A DNA stretch of 64,000 nucleotides from Phoronis australis (Eukaryota > Phoronida > Phoronidae), in NCBI GenBank assembly GCA_002633005.1, contig NMRA01000131.1, forward strand, positions 559,808-623,807, given 5' to 3'. Position numbers and translations under genes: made by a program. This document shows positions 1-13,464 of the stretch, one piece after another (position 1 is the stretch's first letter; each line of letters starts with the position of its first letter). Below the pieces are notes generated by a model that saw only the letters and a program-made list of their open reading frames with translations, was not told where the DNA came from and did not search any database.

Positions 1-290
1 TAGGTGCCTACATACCAAATTTCATGAAAATCCGTTCAGGACTTTTGAAGATACAAAGGTAAGCGTAAAAAACTAAAATTGCCACTAGGGGGCACACCGG
101 TAGTCGGATCCGTCCGAAAGTTCGCACATGCCGTCCCATTCATGAATGGAACATATGTGCCAAATTTCATGAACATATGTCAAAGGGTTTTGGAGATAGA
201 TCAGCGGACGCCGGACACCGGATGCCGGACGGACGCCGCCCGAACGGACGGACGGACAGAGATGACGGCATAATGCGTCCACATATAAAT
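1..290 (-). repeat. Dispersed repeat, 'CTAGTGGCAG' family, reverse orientation
   Basis: The segment contains a block reading TTGCCACTAGGGGGCAC. Its reverse complement recurs near 23.95 kb and 39.76 kb, as does a neighbouring 'atttcatgaa' block. The end of the segment is a GGACGGACGGAC run rich in CpG. It is therefore a copy of a dispersed family in the opposite orientation to the copies further right. The open frames across it on both strands have no protein character. Its left boundary lies outside the window. Confidence 0.6.
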
Positions 291-1424
291 ATGTGGGCGC
301 ATAAAAATGAACGTTAAAATTCTGTTAAATTCTCTGAAATAGTAGATTTCAACAAGGTTTTTAACTCATTGTAGTACCTAAAAATACTGCAAATGATCTA
401 AGGTGAAACAAAAACGGTCAATTTGTTATCTACACCAATAATTAAAGCTTTCGACAAATGCACGGATGTGAGAAACACTGGATGCCAACACAGGTTTGGT
501 TTTGAGATTACTGGGGCAACTACTCTGATAATTAGGTTTGTATTTTGCAGCAACTGAGCAAAGATTCTTCACTTTCTACCATTTAGGTTAAGGTTAAAAC
601 ATTTTCCAATAAACTAAATTTTAATGTCAGAAATTTCTAGATTGATTGACCAAACGTTTAACCTCAGTTCTCATGCCATTAATAATTAATAACATAAATT
701 GTGTAACTGCTTTCTATGAAAAAAACACGGTAAAACAAAGCTCACAAGCACTTTCACAGAACCCATTCAAATATAAATGAGAAACAATAATGTGCAGAAC
801 TTATAAGATACCGTAAGCTATACTGTGTGTCTTGCATCAGGCACTAGGACATTATGGTACTTATCACAAATATACTTAGATGTCAAGACAAGAACCTGAT
901 TTCCCAACAGAGAATTGCCTAGTCAAACACTACAGATGTACCTAGGTTCACCTGAGTAATGAAGACTGCAGTGTTTCAGTTATAAGAATGCAACCACTTC
1001 AGCCAAACAGATAACCTGTCCCCAATCACTTTGGCAAAAAATTGATGTGTTCATTGTCGGTCATAAATTGATTAATGCTATCATCAACAAAGGCTCCTTA
1101 TCCCTGTGCATGTGTGTCCTTTGAAGAAAGTTGTGGCATGGCTAACAAAAACATAAACACGATAACTCAAATCACCAGTAATGTGCCAACAAAAAATTAC
1201 ACAATCAACCATTAGTATTACTGGTAATGACGTATTCCATACTGAAGGAAATGCCATACATAGCCCCCATCACAAGTCCATAAGTGAGAAATGAATTTTC
1301 GCTGAATGCCAGATTATGATAAGTCTTATTGTTTTAGCTTTTCTATCAAATGAGATTGGGATAACTCTTAAAATATGAGCCATGTCAGCCATTGTTCCCT
1401 TATTACGTATTCTGATGCAAGGTC

Positions 1425-1458
1425 ACGCACGCATGCACACACGCACGCACGCACTCAC
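1425..1458. repeat. Microsatellite (GCAC/CA)n
   Basis: Imperfect run of ACGC and ACAC tetranucleotides, about 34 bp long. Confidence 0.9.
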
Positions 1459-1589
1459 CTCTAGTAGGTAAGGGAAAACTTGTAGCAAGAAATTTTCAAT
1501 TAAAGAATGGAAACTGAGGATTCTTTCATAATACAGCAATCCAGCATCACCGACCAATCACTAAAAAGGCAACTCTATGCTTAAACAGT

Positions 1590-1997
1590 CCTGGGCCCAG
1601 TCTCTAATCTTTGTAATCGAAACCAACTCGAAACTATTTTTGGCAATTTCTCTGCTCCTTTTGTGCAAACTTAAGATAATTGGTTATCAGACTGTGCTCA
1701 AATACATTATAGTTTATGCATAGGAGTTTCTAGTTTAAATTTGCCCTTGAAAACTTTTATATTCGTGCTACAAACTCGAGTAAAAACTCGAAATTTCGAG
1801 TTCAAACTCGAACTTAATGCTTTAATATTGGGTTTACAAACTGTGAACTAAGGGTAATAAATTATCTACGTAAGTTATTGTGTACTCGAGCACAGAATAC
1901 TAGACACTTATCTTGAGTTCGCCCAAAAGTAGAGTAGGAAATGCCAAACCTATTTTCGAGTTCCATTTCGAGTAAAAAGATTGGAGACCGGGCCCTG
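1590..1997. mobile_element. MITE family A, copy 1
   Basis: A non-coding element of about 408 bp with terminal inverted repeats of about 40 bp. The left end reads CTGGGCCCAGTCTCTAATCT. The right end, reverse-complemented, reads CAGGGCCCGGTCTCCAATCT, and the match continues through an ACTCGAA block. The interior has several short CTCGAG/CTCGAA motifs. It shares sequence with copies at 14577 and 62728. No transposase frame is present, so it is non-autonomous. No clear target-site duplication is visible, so I do not assign a superfamily. Confidence 0.85.
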
Positions 1998-4982
1998 TCC
2001 TAATTCTGAAAAACACTTACTTTTCACTCACGTGATCTCACATTTCTCACAAGAAAAGAAATGCAGCTTGGTCACAAATCGGATTTTAAACTACTGCCAT
2101 CTGATTTTTGTAGGACCCTAGAAAATTTGGCTAATTTTGGAACATCATATCTCAGCAACGGCTGCTGGTGTTCATAGATAATGTGTTTGATACACTGTTC
2201 TCCAAAGCTCTGACAGGAATTGTTTCCAAAATGCTCTACTTTTGTATGAGGAGTTATCAAGAAATTGAACATTTATGATTTTCACAGAAAAAACAAAAGC
2301 TGCATAAAACGAAACAGAAAAATAATTTAGAAAACCGTAACACCATTTTTGAGATTGCATCTTGAATCATTTATATCTAATGAAATTTGACCACAAAATT
2401 GCTGCCGCTATTTTACTATCAAAGTACCTTTGTTTTTAGCAACATTTTACTGAGAGTACACGTGACCCAATTAATGGCAGATTGGTAAAAAGTCAAAAAT
2501 CAAATTCTACATGCTTCCTACTTCAGAAAATACATACCTCATAACCAAGTTAAAATCTATAGTTATGGCTAAATACACAGACTAGGCAATGAGGATTAAC
2601 ATAACCTCAAACAAAACACATGATGAATAGATATTGACTTGTAAATGTGTACTAGTCATGACACTGATGTAACAAGTGATGTTCAAGCATCCCAACCACA
2701 CATTCACTTATGCTTCAGAAAATGGAGTTTGCACTAAGCAACATGTCCAACAACACTGATAGCTTGTGAATGATTTACGTATTTATCAACTATAAAAGGA
2801 ACTGAATAATCTGGAAACCAACTAATGAACGTACATTTGTGTATTGAGTTTTTTAAAAATATTCCATAGTAAAAATCTACTGCTAAATAAATGCTTTTTG
2901 CTGGAAGTAAATCTAGTGGCAGCAGTCCTACACTTAATATACATAGTAGGAAACAGTAAGTTATTTATGACTAATAAATAGTCTAAATGTAATAAAGCTT
3001 CTCATATTCTTTACCAACCATGAGAAGGCCAAAGGTAATTTAGAACAGACAAAAGTTATGACACTAAAAATCTAGTATGCTCCAAAGAATCGAATTAGCA
3101 AGTGTTCCAAAATTTATTAAGATTGTGTACAGTGGACAGAATAGACAAATAGTATTCTCTCAACCATCTTACTTAACATTATTTGATCCATATGGCCATA
3201 GGTTCCTCTCTCAAATTGCTTAGATTGCGTTTCTGGCATTACAACTGCAAAAACTATAGGTGAAAGTGTCCCTTGGCAACTTTACAGGGATATCAGTTTT
3301 ACCACTGAAAAATGAATTGGAATTATTGTTGGACGGGATAGACTTCTTGAAGTTACTAACTTTGATCAGAGCTATAAAACAACAAAATCTGTTGTGTTGC
3401 GATTTTGTAAAAATTATCATTTCTCACCCTCGTCTGTCAGACCTTCGGTAAATCAAGGCCACAAGTTTCCAGTTACCTAAACACGCTTAAAATACTCCAT
3501 TCGTTATTCAATGGGCATTAGCCCCGCCAGTAGCCAGCGTGGCAATATTGGCTGCGACATTGGGAGTTCAAGGTTTGATTACATACTAAGTCGACGATAC
3601 TGTACCTTCAAAAAAGAGGTCGCTAAAATCGCCTGCGATAAACATGCCGTGTTTTTGTTTCGGTAGTTAACAAGCCTTATACAGGTTGTAGTTGTACAAT
3701 CAGTACGCATTCTTCGGTAACATCCCTTAATTCAAACCTATAGTAAATTTGCATTTTATTTTCTTCTGCAGCCATCTGTTGTTTTCAAATCCATCTGCAT
3801 TTGTATAGGTCCATTAATACACTGCAGTTTGCTGGTAACACTTGAAGACTACTTGTTATGGATGACGAAAATATGTAAGGAAGTGAAAACAAAACTACAC
3901 GTGCCAACATATTCATCACTTTACAGGTAACAATGTTCATAAACATTTTGACAACTATAGTATGATAAAGCTGATGAAAAAACCATGATTAGCCTTGATC
4001 AATTTTGTCAGTTTGTGCCGAACATGATGGTCAGGTAGGATGTTTTGTTAATTAAGTAGTCTCCAAAAATAAACTGGAAAATCGTCCAGACTACTGTTAG
4101 AGATTATCCATGACTTCCCTTGATATATTTTCTTCCCGTTCTTTATTTTTCTACTTCATTTTACTTGTAACAAAACATAACAGTGTCCTCAATCAGGCGA
4201 GAGGAAAAGTGTGCCTGTGCCTTCAGAGATGGGAATTTTTTAGGGTGAGTGGAAAATTCTCCCCCCCCCCCTCCAGGGAATTTTCTCAGTCACTTGAGGG
4301 GAATTTTTGGCTTCATAAGGAGTGATTCTTCGATATTCTTCAGAGGTTAATGGAGCTGAGGTTCGACCCCAAAGTTGGGAGAAGTGAGGGCCAATATCAC
4401 AACCCCAGAAAACTGGGTTACTAGTGAAACATAAACAATCTGCTTTTTGATGACGTGTTTACAAAAAGACATGACTTAACAAATATCATATGACCAACCG
4501 TTTAGTGTTACTCCCAGTCCAACCGTGAGGTAGTTGATCTGGTCAAAAGTATGTGATCTGGCATTACATCCAGATCAGAATAACATTTACGTTTGCCAGC
4601 GTGAACAAAAAGGCATTGAAAATTCCTTATTTCATGACAAGATTACAGACACATTTTTGGAATCAAAAGTATTGTAAAAAGTAACAGTCAGGTGTGTTAC
4701 CCATGTCAGTAGTATCACAACAAAGAACAAGACAGGCTACCGTATTAATGGTGAACCTTAGTATCTTAAAAAGCCACAGATTCAGTGAAAGAGCTGTATG
4801 GCTGAAATTGCACGCTATTGAAATTAATACATTGGCAAAACTTGTCAAAAATTGCTCCAAAAGGATAATGGCATCGATTAATAGAGCATTTAGTAAAAGT
4901 AATGTCATGTGCACATTCACACTGAAACGGAGAAAGAAGTGCCGAAAGTGGTACAACTCAAGACAATATATGCGTTCCTTAT

Positions 4983-5637
4983 TATGGCGTGTTATATATT
5001 CAATGTTCAAAAAATTAGGTTTGATGTAATTATGTGTATTCGATACCTTATATTTATATTTGATCTTATAGCATGTACATTTGATGTCAAAATATTTGTA
5101 TTCCATAATGAAAATACTTATGTGCGATAACTTAGTATATATGTTCGATGTTTCATTTTATATGTTCGATGTTTCGTCTTATGTGTTCGATGTTTCTTTT
5201 GATATGTTCAATAACGGAATTATGGGTAATATGAAACGACGTCCCTGATTGGTTCCTGGAATAAAATAAATGGCGGCTACCAAAGAAGAGTTGCTTCCTC
5301 ATTTTTTCAAAGACAAACAACAATTGTCTCTCTATGCCGAAAGAGGACCTGCGGGTAAATAACGTCTCAACACAGCTGACCAATCATAGCCGTCGTTTCA
5401 ATTTACCCAGAGTTCCATTATCGAACGTAACCGGAACACATCGAACAGAAATTTTCAAAACATTGAATACAATAGTAATGAACATTGAAGACATATAATC
5501 TTATGAAACATAAATGTAGATAACATTGAATATAAGATCAAATATAAATATAAGAAGATCAAATATATCCAATACACGTAATTACATCAAACCTAATTTT
5601 TTTGAACATTGAATTTTGCAACACATAACACGCCATA
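4983..5637. mobile_element. Large foldback element with about 230-bp arms
   Basis: The left arm begins TATGGCGTGTTATATATTCA. The right arm ends with the reverse complement of nearly the same text (AACACGCCATA). Both share a TTAGGTTTGATGTAATTA block, the 'tatttgatctta' block and GTTCGATGT motifs. An inner pair, GAAACGACG near 5233 and CGTCGTTTC near 5390, extends the symmetry. The left arm carries three to four tandem copies of a 21-bp unit around TGTTCGATGTTTC (about 5150-5213). Open frames on both strands here follow from the palindrome and do not look like genes. Confidence 0.85.
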
Positions 5638-7485
5638 CCCTATATCACCACTTTCTATTTAGAGCTAAGTGTTTCAATATAGATATTAGTGTGTTTCAAA
5701 CTCTACAGCTCTACTCCCTAGTATGTCTATCAAGGTATAACACAGCTATGTGGACAACTTAGACAGGTGACACACAAGACATGTCAACATAGACTGGTTG
5801 TCACAACAACTCCTTGCCATCAAAAAGATGATAAAGCGTACTGACTATGGAGCCAACAACAGTGAGCTAAGAATGTCCGATTCAACACTGGGTCAGAGGT
5901 TATCAAATGTGAATAAGGTTGATTACAGATAACAGAAAACAAATATTAACTTTTATTTTAAAGAAGCTACTCTATTCTGGCTTGGGAAAGGGCAGGAACT
6001 ATTCAAATTACAGTGACACAGGTTATCACTTTATAAAGTACCTTACACAACAAGTCTTAAAATTGAGATAAAACTAATTGCTCAAAGTAAAACTGACAGT
6101 TCTCCACTTTCCTAATACTTACTACAACATCAAAGTTTTACTAAGCGTTGTCTGATGATAGCAATACAAATTAAGCAATGAAGTAAAATTTTGCGATCTG
6201 TCATATCAAGTCCTACAGTAAAGTTCAAGAAAGTTTTACACGAGATAATAAAGTGCTGACACTCCATACAAAAATGTGTTTAACTATCTGGAAAATTTGG
6301 TAACTAACAACAAGCCCTTGGTCAGACTTGTGTGAGTAATATGAGTAATTATAGTCCTTGGTCAGACAAAACATTTTCTTTCATCCCTTAGACCCTGCAA
6401 TGCTCTGAGGGTGTACATGTACCCAGATACCCAGTGCAACTGTCATTGAATACCCATCAAGGGACAAGTGTAGACATGTCAAAGGAGCGTAGATATCCTG
6501 CTGTTTAGATGGGGTAATTTTATGCTAACTTCTATACACCATATCCCCCTTTAGAGGGGCCCAAGACTACTCTTTTCATATTCCTAAAAGAATGGACTGC
6601 ACAATGACACCCCATTACAGCACCTAGGAACACAAAACCCTTGTGTTATCAAGGTTAATACTGCATTAAATCACTTCTTTCAAGACAGGTGTTACTTCTT
6701 GAACAGTTATAGAGCTCCACCTTATTATCAAATCAAGTTATCAATATCCCCATCCCACTATTTAGTGTAAGGTTTTCTATTTTGGCAACAGACATGTTAA
6801 CTCTCCAGTAAACACCATGAGGAAGTATGTCAATGAAAAGGTTACATAAGTCTAACTGGGTGAGGTAATTTTATATTGTCCACCAAAATTAGGTTACCAG
6901 ACTTGGTACTCACCAGTACAGGATTGAAGTCTGATGAATGAAACCACGGCAGGCCATGAGAGGGAACAGTTAGTTACCCACCAAAAGGACCAGTCTTGTA
7001 TTTTCACAACCAGTTGTACATGGTCACAGATAGTGAGCACCACTTTGTAAACCATTCATGTAGCTGGTGACTGGCAAAGAACATCATGCCATCACCACAA
7101 CTGCAACCTTTATAGGGAATTCAAAATGGTCTCAAAGTTTCTTCATTAAATTGTAGAACATCTTCAATTTCAAACAAAAGGAAGACCAAAATTTCCACTT
7201 GATACACTGCAACAGTGCTCACCAGCTGTTGTCAGATAAAAGAGTACAAAAACATACTTTATGGGAACTTCCACCTCCTTCATACATCAAGTATCATTTC
7301 ACTGTTGTTTAGTCACCATCAGTGGTAAACCAAAGCCCTTTGGCATTAAAAAAGGTTATCCCCATCCATCCTGAATTATTGCCGAGAATGAGCCAGCACC
7401 TCAATGTATGCATGTGCAATATTCCAATTCCCAAATTTAGGGTTAGCCAAAACCAAAAAAAAATATCGCAATTCCTCGAGTCATT

Positions 7486-7648
7486 AGTCCTGTCCACACA
7501 CAGCCTACTCCAGAACAACTTCTACAGGTACTAGTGGAATTTACCCCACTGTTAAGTGGAGCATCCACACAGTCACATATACAAATATCCCATAAATAAG
7601 CAAGTTGTCGCTCTAAAGGAAGTCCGTTGCCGTGTGTGGACAGCACTA
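7486..7648. mobile_element. MITE family B, copy 1 (ends TGTCCACA)
   Basis: The left end reads AGTCCTGTCCACACACAGCC and the right end reads GTGTGTGGACAGCACT, which are inverted repeats. The internal blocks 'ttaccccact' and 'ttaagtggagcatccacaca' recur in the copy at 52424-52849. No coding capacity. Confidence 0.75.
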
Positions 7649-9131
7649 CTGATGGTTTTGAATGTTCTTGTTGGTAACGTTTCAAATGAAGTTGTATCAC
7701 GGTAAAAGCATATGAGCTCACGAGGCTTAATTCATTTTCTGGGCCTGTTTGGAAGCTGAATACTGAGGAAATGTAGTTTTAATTCATTGTTATTGCAAAA
7801 TCAACAAAATTAAATTTCTGTTGCAATTCTTGGCTAACTTGAACAAAAATGAGGACCAAATAAAGTCAAAATCACAACCAGTTTTTTTAAAACGTCCAGT
7901 TCGGAGTCCCTTATTTGTGATCTCCGGGGGCCCTATTATTCCCAGAAGCACAACACTTGGCCTGTTTACCTCTGTTCCCACTTAACCAAAACCACAACAC
8001 TTGCTCTGTTTAAAAACACAAATGTCTTAAAGACTGAATAGAGCTGAGCTATCCTACCACACTAATGTATCTTTACATCTTACAATAGAGGAGAATATTT
8101 TGTTTGAGTTATTTCTATTGCTGGCTAAGAAAAACATTTACAGGTATGTACATGGATGGGTCAATAGTTGGCCATTCTTAACAACGAACAGACACCATGC
8201 TGAGTTATTAAAACAACACATGTTGGTTATTCATAACCACGATGAACAAGTGAACAAGGGTCTACTTGAAAATAACAGACTGAAAACAAATCTTGCCTGA
8301 ATTGACAACTAGCTGCGTGTTCATTCAATGAATTCGTCAAGAATGAAGATTGAATGTTGGAGTAAACAATATTATCAAAGATTCTTGGAGCAAAGAACAT
8401 CAAACAACATGAAAACGAGCATTTCTAAAAGTTATGTTGCAAGAAGCAAAGTACTGTAAAATGTCACTAATTTCTGATAAAAATATTTGCCAACATTGTC
8501 AGTCTAACATTTTTTAAGTGCTCCAAACAATGTTTTGAATGTCCACAATTTTCATGTATTATATGGTAGCTAGGGTTACAGAACTTGAACACAGAAAAGC
8601 CTTAATTTGGGGTAACACATCTTTCAGGGGGAGAGTGAGAACATAAAGTATCACTTCTTCACCATATCGTGCTCTAAATTAATGAGTCGGTTTAATTGAT
8701 ATCCCTCTGACAGGGGGGATAACACATACATTTTGTTACATGAGAATGACCAAGTGTCAAACAATCAAGGAACCTTACAAGGTAAAATTGCTTACAGCGA
8801 ATATCAAAATACAAACAACTGCATACTAATTAGGATATTAGGGTAACACAGGCATAATCCCTGAGCAATTTATTTACATGAATACTGGGAACAAAATCTA
8901 ATAAAATGTGGACCAAGTGTTAAAATGAGTAAATCAATTCCTGATCAATACTGACCATGTTATGATGTTTAGCAAGACCCCCATTGATTAGAGAAGTTCC
9001 ACCAATAGCGTTATTCACAGCTTAGCAATGATCTCTTGAACACACACTGGGGATTGTTTGAAGAGGTACTATAAAACTATAAAACCTCACAAATTTATGA
9101 TGTAATAATATAACAAATACTTGGTAAGCCT

Positions 9132-9262
9132 CAGTAACGCTAGGACCTTGCTAAAAACCAAGACTTGGCGAGATTACATGAGATATTGCGGTATTTCAAA
9201 TGTGAACATATGATTTTGGTTACATTTTAGCAAGGTCCTTAAGCGTAGGTCCTAGCGTTACT
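9132..9262. repeat. Short inverted repeat (hairpin)
   Basis: AGTAACGCTAGGACCTTGCT near 9133 pairs with AGCAAGGTCC...GGTCCTAGCGTTACT near 9228-9261. The right arm has an extra insertion (TTAAGCGTA). About 130 bp in total, probably a MITE remnant. Confidence 0.75.
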
Positions 9263-10550
9263 AAACTCTACCCTTGTCTGACACACATACTAGACATGCA
9301 CAGCCGCTCGGGTGGGCCCATTACACTGATTACCAGATGTAATATTACCGACAAAAGAATTTTTTTCACAAAAATACGGTGTGCCTAACAAATGCTTGAT
9401 TATCTTATAGGTTGTACACTACAACTAGGCACCAGATAATGTGTTGAGATATTTTAGGCATTCATAACATTGTTCAAGCTTTTGAAAACTGTAAAGGGTC
9501 AGTTTTGTCAGAAATTGGCGAGATCTCACCAAAGACCTACACCCGCCCAGATATCAATGACTGGCCCCTGGTGGCAAAGCACTGAAGCTCATTGGGCAAG
9601 GCTATCAGGGTGAACTCAACAGTCAAAGTCCACTAAACCAGTCCATTCCACTTGACTGCCCTTTTACTTGAGAAAACTGTGGTAACTTTTATACCAAGTT
9701 CAATGCTCATTTCCAGTCAATAGCATTTTCTTTATCTTAAAGCCCATCTTGAACAGTAACACCTGTAAGTCTGGTTCCTACAGTATGTTAAGAGCATTGC
9801 TCTGAGCCCAGTAGTGTCATAAATTGTCAAAATGTAACAAACTAGTAGGCATATTGGCTTGCTTTCCGCACGCAATGGTGTTCTATTCAGACCCTTGTAG
9901 GAATGTTTAGCAAGACGATAAATTGACATCATTATGATGTTTGGGCCCAGTGTGACGGCATGTCCATTTTTAATTCGGGGTCCATATTGCGTCATCTACC
10001 GCCATATTGAATCGAGTGATCACTAAACCTCCAAATTCAATACCACTGTTAGCGGCATTTTGTCGTTTAGGCTGGGATCTTGCAGTGACACAATATGTAA
10101 CCAAAAAAACAGCTTCGCCTATCATTTGTCGGGCCAACATTTGCGTGATTAAACTAGTTTTCTTATTTTGCTGAGGCTTTGCTAGGACTACCTGGTTAGC
10201 CCAATATATCTAAAACATAGGGCTCATTTACCTGTAGACACTACAACACACATCAGGTCCACATAGATCATTTCCTATCAGATGTTGAATATAACCATTA
10301 GGGTAACAGAACAAATTAAATTAGCTACATTAAATATCATCAATTGATAACTTCATGCGCAAATGAATTTGTCAGTTTGCATTCCTATAGATAAAGCCTT
10401 TTATTTATTTATAGAAGTTTGGTTTCAATTCATTAAAGAGAAGGAACATGACATTGCATTTTAAGCCATGTTTTACAATAAGCTCAGAAGACAGTACCTC
10501 ATTTTCATGAATTCTCTATAATGTTAAAATGTTTCGTAAGACTAACTTAC

Positions 10551-10862
10551 CCCCTGTACTGATGGTAAGGCAGTTAGCGCTGGTGTGAGTAGGCTGATGA
10601 GACCAAAGTTCTCTAACGATGACCGGCGCTCGAACTGCCGAGTCTGATTAGGACTAGAGTCACGATCGGTCTTGGGCGTCAGCGACTTGTTGTCATCCAC
10701 GTCCACAACATGGCTGCCATCATCATGTGACACATTATTACTGGATACAGACGTGACGTGGCCATTTTGGGTATCACTAGTATCACCGTCAGTCAACATG
10801 GATTGTGACGTGTCACCACCATGAATGACAACTGTAGGAGGAGTTAATGTTGACTTTGACAT
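10551..10862 (-). CDS. First coding exon of unrecognised minus-strand gene
   Basis: Starting at ATG 10862-10860, the frame runs for 104 codons to a phase-0 end at GGG followed by GTAAGT (donor GT at 10550-10549), a near-perfect 5' splice site. The protein begins MSKSTLTPPTVVIHGGDTSQ. It is rich in Ser, Thr, Asp and Asn for about 70 residues, then becomes RRSSLENFGLISLLTPALTA. The RRSS is a plausible basophilic-kinase site, and the hydrophobic stretch at the end may lead into a folded or membrane part encoded further left. I do not recognise the family. Two things support a real exon: the sustained disordered-protein composition, and the strong donor exactly where the open frame ends. The remaining exons were not found in the window. 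Confidence 0.7.
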
Positions 10863-11091
10863 CTTTCTCTCCTAGTTGAGTCTAGCTGCACTATACCAGT
10901 AACACCTCACATTTCCTTTTTCCTGACACCAGTATGACCTTATGATCAGAAAATGGTTGCAGTATTCTAAAAACTATGGCTTCTGTCTGTGGAGCTTGTC
11001 ACATTGCAGATTGTGCTTGAATGTTTGTTTACTCCATGCAACACGCCAATGTTGCCATGCCTTTCTTAACAAGTACACCATTCAACATCCA
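10863..11091 (-). other. Probable 5' UTR part of the same exon
   Basis: On the - strand a pyrimidine-rich acceptor (TTTGTTTACAG) precedes base 11091. From there to the ATG at 10862 the sequence is non-coding, with several upstream ATG triplets in short frames. It could be the leader joined to the candidate first exon near 13465. This rests on splice-site appearance only. Confidence 0.4.
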
Positions 11092-11240
11092 CTGTAAACA
11101 AATGATAAGTGTATGTTGTTAAATAACACACACTCTCAAAACCAAGGGTTCTTGTAATTACCTTTCAGACATAAAGGTCTACCACAACTGCCCCAGATGA
11201 AAAGCAGATGAAACACCCTGTCCACATGCAGTCACTTTCA

Positions 11241-11671
11241 AGGTTATGTAGGACCCTGTTGAAAAGACTGTATCACGCAAAATATATACAAACCTTAACT
11301 CCTAAAAGTATTTTTCCTGAAAGTTGATATCCTGTAGAAATTGAGATTTGATTATTACCAAACGACATTAAATGAGCCATGTATTTTTAGTGACCTTAGC
11401 AAAGAAGAAAGGTACATTGATGGCAAAATAATGATATCAAATTTTATTAAATATAAGTGTTCAGCATGGATGCGTTAAAACGCCAGTGTTACTGTCTAAA
11501 ATATTTCATTTTTGTTTTGTGCAACTAGAGGGTTTTTTAATTGAAAGTTATTTGGAGAGCAGGGTTTAGAGAACAGTGACTAAATGTTTCTTATGAATCC
11601 ACTAGGCCACTTCTGAGATATGATATTCTGAAGTTAGACAAATATGGTCATTTTATGGTCCTACATAACCT
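11241..11671. mobile_element. MITE family D, copy 1 (ends GGTTATGTAGGACC)
   Basis: The left end reads AGGTTATGTAGGACCCTGTT. The right end reads GGTCCTACATAACCT, its inverse. The inner block TTCTGAGATATGATATT near the right end recurs as TTTGAGATATGAGG in the copy at 31425-31876. Non-coding, about 430 bp. Confidence 0.7.
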
Positions 11672-12460
11672 AAAATAATTATGGGATGTAGCACAAAACT
11701 TGAGTCAGTAGGAGTACGTACTGATGACTGAATAAACATATAATACTGAATGCTCAGCAAAAATCAAATTGATAATATGTACAGTAGTTCTCAAAAAAAC
11801 TCAATATAGAAATTTGACAAAGTTTTGAGGCATTAAATAAACCTATGGAGAAATAATCTTCAATTTGGGACAAAACAATTGCTAAAAATGTCATATTTCT
11901 ATGTTTCAAAGGTTTACATTCATGCAAATGTTGAAAATTTTACGGGTTGTTTGGTAATACCTACATGATACTGAACCGTGCTAAAAGCAAAAAAAAATTG
12001 TGAAAAGTTTTTTTGAGAAACTTCACAAAATGATTTTTTACCTAGGCTGTACACCATATTGTGTACCAAACAGAAGAATTTTTAGAGTAGATCTTTTGGA
12101 CAACAACCCATTTTAATTACTGTTCAAGTGCACTGACATAATAATTAGCAGCTAGGCACAATAAACTCACATCAAAATCTGTCAAAAAAACTTTTTCATT
12201 AAGCATGACCAAAGTTTAACTGAACTGCACCAATAATTCTGGCATGGTGTTCATTCAATTTTGGTAAAGTCTGGCAGAATTCTGTCAAAATCTCTCAAGT
12301 TTGTTTTGAAAACAACTGTACTAATTTCAATAAAAAGGATTCATGCAATTTCTGAAACATCTATTTCACAAAACCATTCCTACATTAAATTCTACAAAGA
12401 CGACAGTTGGATACACCCCATTTTATTCAACCCATTACAACTGTGTTTAAAACCTGAGTA

Positions 12461-12702
12461 CAGTAAAATCTCACCAAATTAGTACACAAAATTTACAGCT
12501 AACGGCTGAAATTTTATTTTCTTATTTTTTACATAAAATGTAAAACATCAAATAAATACAGTATCAGGTTCTCAAGTTTTGTATTCATATCTACCATCAC
12601 ACAACATTGTGGTTAATCACAACAATGTAAGATCTTGAAAAATTAGAAAAGCGTAATTTTGTAACTATAATTTTGTCAGAAATTGACGAGATTTTACCAT
12701 GC
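12461..12702. mobile_element. Small inverted-repeat element
   Basis: The left end CAGTAAAATCTCACCAAATT pairs with the right end AATTGACGAGATTTTACCAT, about 28 bp imperfect. Related ends (gtcagaaattggcgagat near 9507, aaaatctcaccagtttcgg near 36150, gaattggtgagatttta near 41300) show this is a dispersed family. Confidence 0.65.
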
Positions 12703-13464
12703 TGTCCAAGTAGCATAACTTTTATTTAAATTATATCTCTTACCACTATAAAATTGATCTTAACTTGCTTCACACTCAAATGAGAAGTGATTTTTGGTCT
12801 TGCAATGACCTGGCATGTTGTTAATACTTGAAACGATGCTTAGGGAACAAAATGACACCGCACACATGACAAGCCAACTTGTAGAGCCTAGTATCAATAA
12901 TGAACTGTCGCATCTTCAGGCCTGCGCTGAAATCACCTCCTCAATTTGAATAAGCAACAGTTTGAGACCAATTTCATAACATCAAGTAGTCTCAATCAAA
13001 AGAGCTTTGTTTTTGTGATGGCAGGCGGGAAACCCTTTTAAAAGTAGTGGTAGAAATGTTTAAGTAAATTGGATGCCTACATATATATGAAGACGGAACA
13101 AACAGTCTGCACTGTGACATGAACTGAGTTTCCATTATTGACTAGATAGTAGTCAGCACTGAACAAACACTTGCATTTTTGCCTCAAGCATTTTTCTATT
13201 CAACTTAGACCTACAACTGAAAGAGTTCAACTTTTTTTACTTGGGAATCCATTCAATGCTATAATTCCAATTCAATATTCCTAGTTCAGAGTATTAGTGT
13301 TAAAGTTATTTTGTGTGAGTACCAGTAAATTATTTCTTGCTTTTCAGGTAATCTTGGTGTTATTGTAATAGGCCTGCAATCAGTCAGCAAAAACTTAGAA
13401 CACTCGAGGCTGGTACGAATGTACTCCTCAGCCTCGCGGGAGGTAATTGGTTTAGCCTACTTAC

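Larger units (their letters stand above)
291..10550. other. Non-coding stretch, probably intron of the minus-strand gene
   Basis: This stretch follows the donor of the - strand coding exon at 10551-10862 and reaches the left edge. I found no open frame with protein-like composition flanked by usable splice sites on either strand. It is AT-rich and contains the repeats listed separately: MITE copies, a 650-bp foldback, a short hairpin and microsatellites. Small exons of fewer than about 40 codons could have been missed. Confidence 0.5.

Noticed and set aside
4663-5106. 147-codon minus-strand frame and overlapping plus-strand frames
   Set aside because: They overlap the left arm of a large inverted repeat. 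Composition follows AT-rich palindromic DNA, and there are no splice sites or family features.
9732-9995. Minus-strand ORF considered as exon 2 of the left gene
   Set aside because: No phase-0 acceptor at its start, and its composition is not protein-like.
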